12,841 bases of DNA from an uncultured Lachnospiraceae bacterium (GTDB lineage Bacteria; Bacillota; Clostridia; Lachnospirales; Lachnospiraceae). The stretch spans positions 1 to 12,841 of the forward strand of contig CAJUSS010000102.1 of NCBI GenBank assembly GCA_910588895.1, given 5' to 3'. This document shows, piece by piece, positions 10,614 to 12,841 of this stretch. Position 1 is the stretch's first letter; every line of letters begins with the position of its first letter. Under the pieces are notes generated by a model. That model saw only the letters and a list, made by a program, of their open reading frames with translations. It made no database searches and was not told where the DNA came from. A program made the translations under genes and the position numbers.

Positions 10614-12413
10614 CTATAACACGTTCCTGGCCTTCTGTATCGCCGCCGCTCCTAAAACGGCATTTTCCTCCATCCGGATATCTGTGTACCAGTAGCCGAA
10701 GCGGCCGTCCTGGGCCGGCTGCCGTTTAGACAGGACAAAGTGCGGAAAGCCGAACATGGAGGCCATATATTTTTCATTGCTGTAATAATGCCCGGGAACG
10801 CCCAGCAGATAGCGGGGCAGACCCTTAGGATCCTCCAGCCTGGCCAGGATCAAGTAACGGTAGTTATAGTAGCCATGGAGCAGAAAACTATTGTTCCCGT
10901 AGATCCAGATCTCCCTGGGAAGGAGACCGATATCCTGGGGTTTGATCACCAGCACCTGACAGCCATGCTCGCTGTCAAAGGCCTGGATCTTGGGATAGGT
11001 ATCCGCAAAGAAATCCCATACCGGGACCAGCTTTTCCATAGCTTCCTGCTCATCCAGCTTAGCAAGTGCCTGTGGGTCGCCGATGATCAGCGGCTCCTCT
11101 TCATACTGGCGGATGACCAGAGGCGGATGATCCTCTGCCTGCTCCGCCGGACTGTGTCTCTGAACAGCCTGTATCGGTCTCCCACCGGGCTGTTCCAGCC
11201 CACCAGCGCTCCCGACAGACTGCCTGTCACCGGACTGGCCCGGCACCCTGGCACTCGCGGCGGACTGCCTGTCACCAGACTGACCTGGTACTTTGGCGCT
11301 CACCGCGCTCTGCCTGCCGCCGGACTGACCCGATACTTTGGCGCTCACCGCGCTCTGCCTGTCACCTGATCGGCCCGGCACTCCGGCAGACCCGCCTGCC
11401 TGCCTGCCGCTCTGTCCATGCGGCATCCCGCCTACCCGGCCTGTGCCTGACGGCTTTTCGGATGGCCCCTCCTGGACAGAGGCTGCGGGTCCTGCCAGTG
11501 CCGGTGCAGAGAAAAGTCCGGAAGCCACAGCTCTCGCCAATGGTATATCCGGATATACGGTCTCCATCTCCAGCCGCCCCATCTCATGATCGGGCAGAGA
11601 TATCTTGGATGTGGGGGCTCCCTCCTTCGGCTGATCGGATCCGCTCGGCACATGGACGCTCTTTTCGTGAAAGTCCACCACCTTCGCGCCCTGTCCAGAT
11701 GACGGCCCCTCCGGCCTGACCGTGCCCAAAAGATCCGAAAGGGACAGCTCCGCCCAAGGAACCCGATCTGCACCGGAGGACGCTCCAGATGTATCCGGCC
11801 CGGATGCATCGGCCTCTTCCCCTGCCTCCCCACGCTCTTTTTGTGCAGGGCCATCCTGTACAGCCTCCTGCTCTGTCATCCCATCCTCTGCGGCCTCGTT
11901 TTCTGCCGGGCTGCTCCCTTCCTGCTCCTTTTTCTCCAAAACATCCTGTTCTCTGGAAGAGCGCTCTGGCACTACCGTCGAGAGACTGCCGCTCTCCACC
12001 TCACGTTCCACTGCATTTTCCGAGGTCACGTTCTCCAGGGTGAGCTGGGCTGCCTGGGCCACCGCATCCTCCCATATGGTAGTATAGACACGCCATGTCT
12101 CATCTTTTCCATGCAGGGTCAGTCCATAGCACTCGTCCATCGACTCGCCGGACTCCTGCACATCCGTCAACTGGACCACAGTGCGGAACTCACCGCAGCC
12201 GCTCCGCAGAAAAAGATCGCCCAAGAAGATCTCCTGTCGTCCGGTCAACAGGTAGACTCCCATATCGCTGCTCCCCATGTACAGCTTTTTCACGCTCACG
12301 CTCAGCCTGCACATACCATTTCTGGCTTCCAGCTTTACAAAGCCTACGTTTTTTCCTTTTACATTTCCTTCGTATTCATAGATATAAGAGATCAATCTCC
12401 GGAATCCTGTCAT
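10614..12413 (-). CDS. Uncharacterised 599-residue protein with disordered repeat middle (C-terminus DUF6128-like)
   Basis: I cannot assign a function. Residues 1-120 form a compact, beta-rich domain (MTGFRRLISYIYEYEG onward), with no signal peptide or membrane segment. Residues about 125-455 are low complexity, rich in Glu, Ser, Gly and Pro, and contain a tandem 15-residue repeat (335-412). Residues about 458-585 are a conserved-looking, aromatic-rich globular domain (VWDFFADTYPKIQAF, GNNSFLLHGYYNYRYLIL, GVPGHYYSNEKYMASMFGF). It resembles a domain I recall as DUF6128 in Lachnospiraceae proteins; this is memory, not a search result. The ATG at 12413 has AGGGGG 5 bases upstream. It follows rsmA by 97 bases and precedes tadA by 24 bases, so it is probably co-transcribed with tadA. 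Cytoplasmic location is inferred. Confidence 0.8.
   Translation of the reverse strand: MTGFRRLISYIYEYEGNVKGKNVGFVKLEARNGMCRLSVSVKKLYMGSSDMGVYLLTGRQEIFLGDLFLRSGCGEFRTVVQLTDVQESGESMDECYGLTLHGKDETWRVYTTIWEDAVAQAAQLTLENVTSENAVEREVESGSLSTVVPERSSREQDVLEKKEQEGSSPAENEAAEDGMTEQEAVQDGPAQKERGEAGEEADASGPDTSGASSGADRVPWAELSLSDLLGTVRPEGPSSGQGAKVVDFHEKSVHVPSGSDQPKEGAPTSKISLPDHEMGRLEMETVYPDIPLARAVASGLFSAPALAGPAASVQEGPSEKPSGTGRVGGMPHGQSGRQAGGSAGVPGRSGDRQSAVSAKVSGQSGGRQSAVSAKVPGQSGDRQSAASARVPGQSGDRQSVGSAGGLEQPGGRPIQAVQRHSPAEQAEDHPPLVIRQYEEEPLIIGDPQALAKLDEQEAMEKLVPVWDFFADTYPKIQAFDSEHGCQVLVIKPQDIGLLPREIWIYGNNSFLLHGYYNYRYLILARLEDPKGLPRYLLGVPGHYYSNEKYMASMFGFPHFVLSKRQPAQDGRFGYWYTDIRMEENAVLGAAAIQKARNVL
11178..11411 (-). 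repeat. 45-bp tandem coding repeat (about 5 units)
   Basis: About five imperfect 45-base units encode 15-residue repeats of the kind SGDRQSAVSAKVPGQ within the disordered middle of the 599-residue protein; the outermost units are shorter or diverged. Because units are multiples of three, copy-number changes would preserve the frame. Confidence 0.9.
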
Positions 12414-12429
12414 ATCCGCCCCCTGTTCC

Positions 12430-12469
12430 GCTGCCTGCAGGCAGCCTTTGCTCGCAGGTCTACTTAGAC
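12430..12469. promoter_or_regulatory. Two palindromes upstream of the 599-residue gene
   Basis: GCTGCCTGCAGGCAGC (12430-12445) is a perfect 16-base palindrome that ends 6 bases upstream of the Shine-Dalgarno sequence of the 599-residue gene. A second one, GTCTA-N2-TAGAC, sits at 12458-12469. They may be operators, or RNA hairpins near the ribosome binding site. No convincing promoter or terminator is seen in this 97-base gap. Confidence 0.45.
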
Positions 12470-12510
12470 TTCGTTATCTATTCTATGCGGACAGGTGGCC
12501 GGAATATGTC

Positions 12511-12841
12511 TCAGCTTTTTTGCAGACAATGGGAAAGCGCCGTAAACTGCTCCAGTGTAAGGGCTTCTCCCCGGACCGCAGGCGAAAGCCCTGCCTCCTC
12601 GATCGCGGCAGCGATCTGTTCCTTTGTGTAAGGGACCTCCAAAGAATTGTTCAGACCGTTCAAAAGCGTCTTTCTCCTCTGGTTAAAGGAAGCGCGGATC
12701 ACGGCGAACAACAGCCGTTCGTCCTCCACCTGGACAGGCGGCTGTCTATGGCGGGTCAGCCGGATCACCGCAGATCCTACCTGGGGGCGGGGGATAAAGC
12801 AGTTTGGCGGCACGTTGGCCACCAGATAAGGCCGGGCGTGG
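12511..12841 (-). CDS. rsmA: 16S rRNA (adenine-N6,N6)-dimethyltransferase RsmA/KsgA, C-terminal part
   Basis: RsmA (KsgA) dimethylates two adjacent adenines in the helix-45 loop of 16S rRNA during late 30S assembly. Only the last 109 or so codons are in the window; the SAM-binding Rossmann domain and catalytic motif lie beyond the right edge. What is visible begins within the end of the methyltransferase domain (ARPYLVANVPPNCFIPRP, then VGSAVIRL, the typical PxxFxPxPxVxSAV segment). It continues with the small helical C-terminal domain (FNQRRKTLLNGLNN..., then ALTLEQFTALSHCL). These match the family ending well. The gene is intact as far as seen and ends with TGA at 12511. Confidence 0.96.
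   Translation of the reverse strand, partial: HARPYLVANVPPNCFIPRPQVGSAVIRLTRHRQPPVQVEDERLLFAVIRASFNQRRKTLLNGLNNSLEVPYTKEQIAAAIEEAGLSPAVRGEALTLEQFTALSHCLQKS

Noticed and set aside
1..12841. Defence system, prophage, transposon or other mobile island
   Set aside because: All genes are co-directional, with housekeeping families and compact operon spacing; no integrase, transposase, terminal repeats or effector domains are visible.

Overview
The window comes from a Gram-positive Firmicute, most likely a fairly GC-rich member of the Lachnospiraceae or a related Clostridia group. The evidence is a large SRP RNA with an Alu domain, a clamp-loader/EbfC/RecR gene cluster, a PfkA of the GGNGS/PKTIDND kind, a clostridial-type rRNA leader at the left edge, and an ORF whose C-terminus resembles a domain I recall from Lachnospiraceae (DUF6128). 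Genus cannot be set from the sequence alone. Every supported gene lies on the minus strand, so transcription runs from right to left; I found no convincing plus-strand gene.

In transcription order the layout is: the 3' part of rsmA/ksgA (16S rRNA dimethyltransferase, cut by the right edge); a 599-residue protein of unknown function with a repeat-rich middle; a TadA tRNA adenosine deaminase joined in one reading frame to a HAD phosphatase; the SRP RNA gene ffs with its own strong promoter and intrinsic terminator; pfkA with its own promoter; a compact dnaX-ybaB/ebfC-recR operon (DNA clamp loader, nucleoid protein, recombination mediator); a 952-residue multidomain protein with TPR-like helices, a 12-copy Gly/Tyr/Gln/Pro repeat tract and a degenerate AAA+-like module; a Cof-type HAD phosphatase; a CvpA-family membrane protein; then tandem promoters and the leader of an rRNA operon whose 16S gene should begin just beyond the left edge.

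The backbone tadA - SRP RNA - dnaX - ybaB - recR - (membrane protein) - rrn is the order I know from the origin-proximal region of Bacillus subtilis (yaaJ-scr-dnaX-yaaK-recR-yaaL-bofA-rrnA). This window looks like that old housekeeping neighbourhood with lineage-specific additions: pfkA between ffs and dnaX, a HAD domain joined to tadA, and the large repeat protein plus Cof phosphatase behind recR. Most genes are informational (rRNA methylation, tRNA editing, protein targeting, replication, repair).

The parts most worth a second look are the two large uncharacterised repeat proteins (the 952-residue one carries what looks like a P-loop-less AAA+ domain split by a disordered linker), the TadA-HAD fusion, an in-register A AAA AAG slippery heptamer in dnaX at an unusual position, and a stem-loop that begins exactly at the predicted ffs transcription start. 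I saw no mobile element, CRISPR array or defence island.
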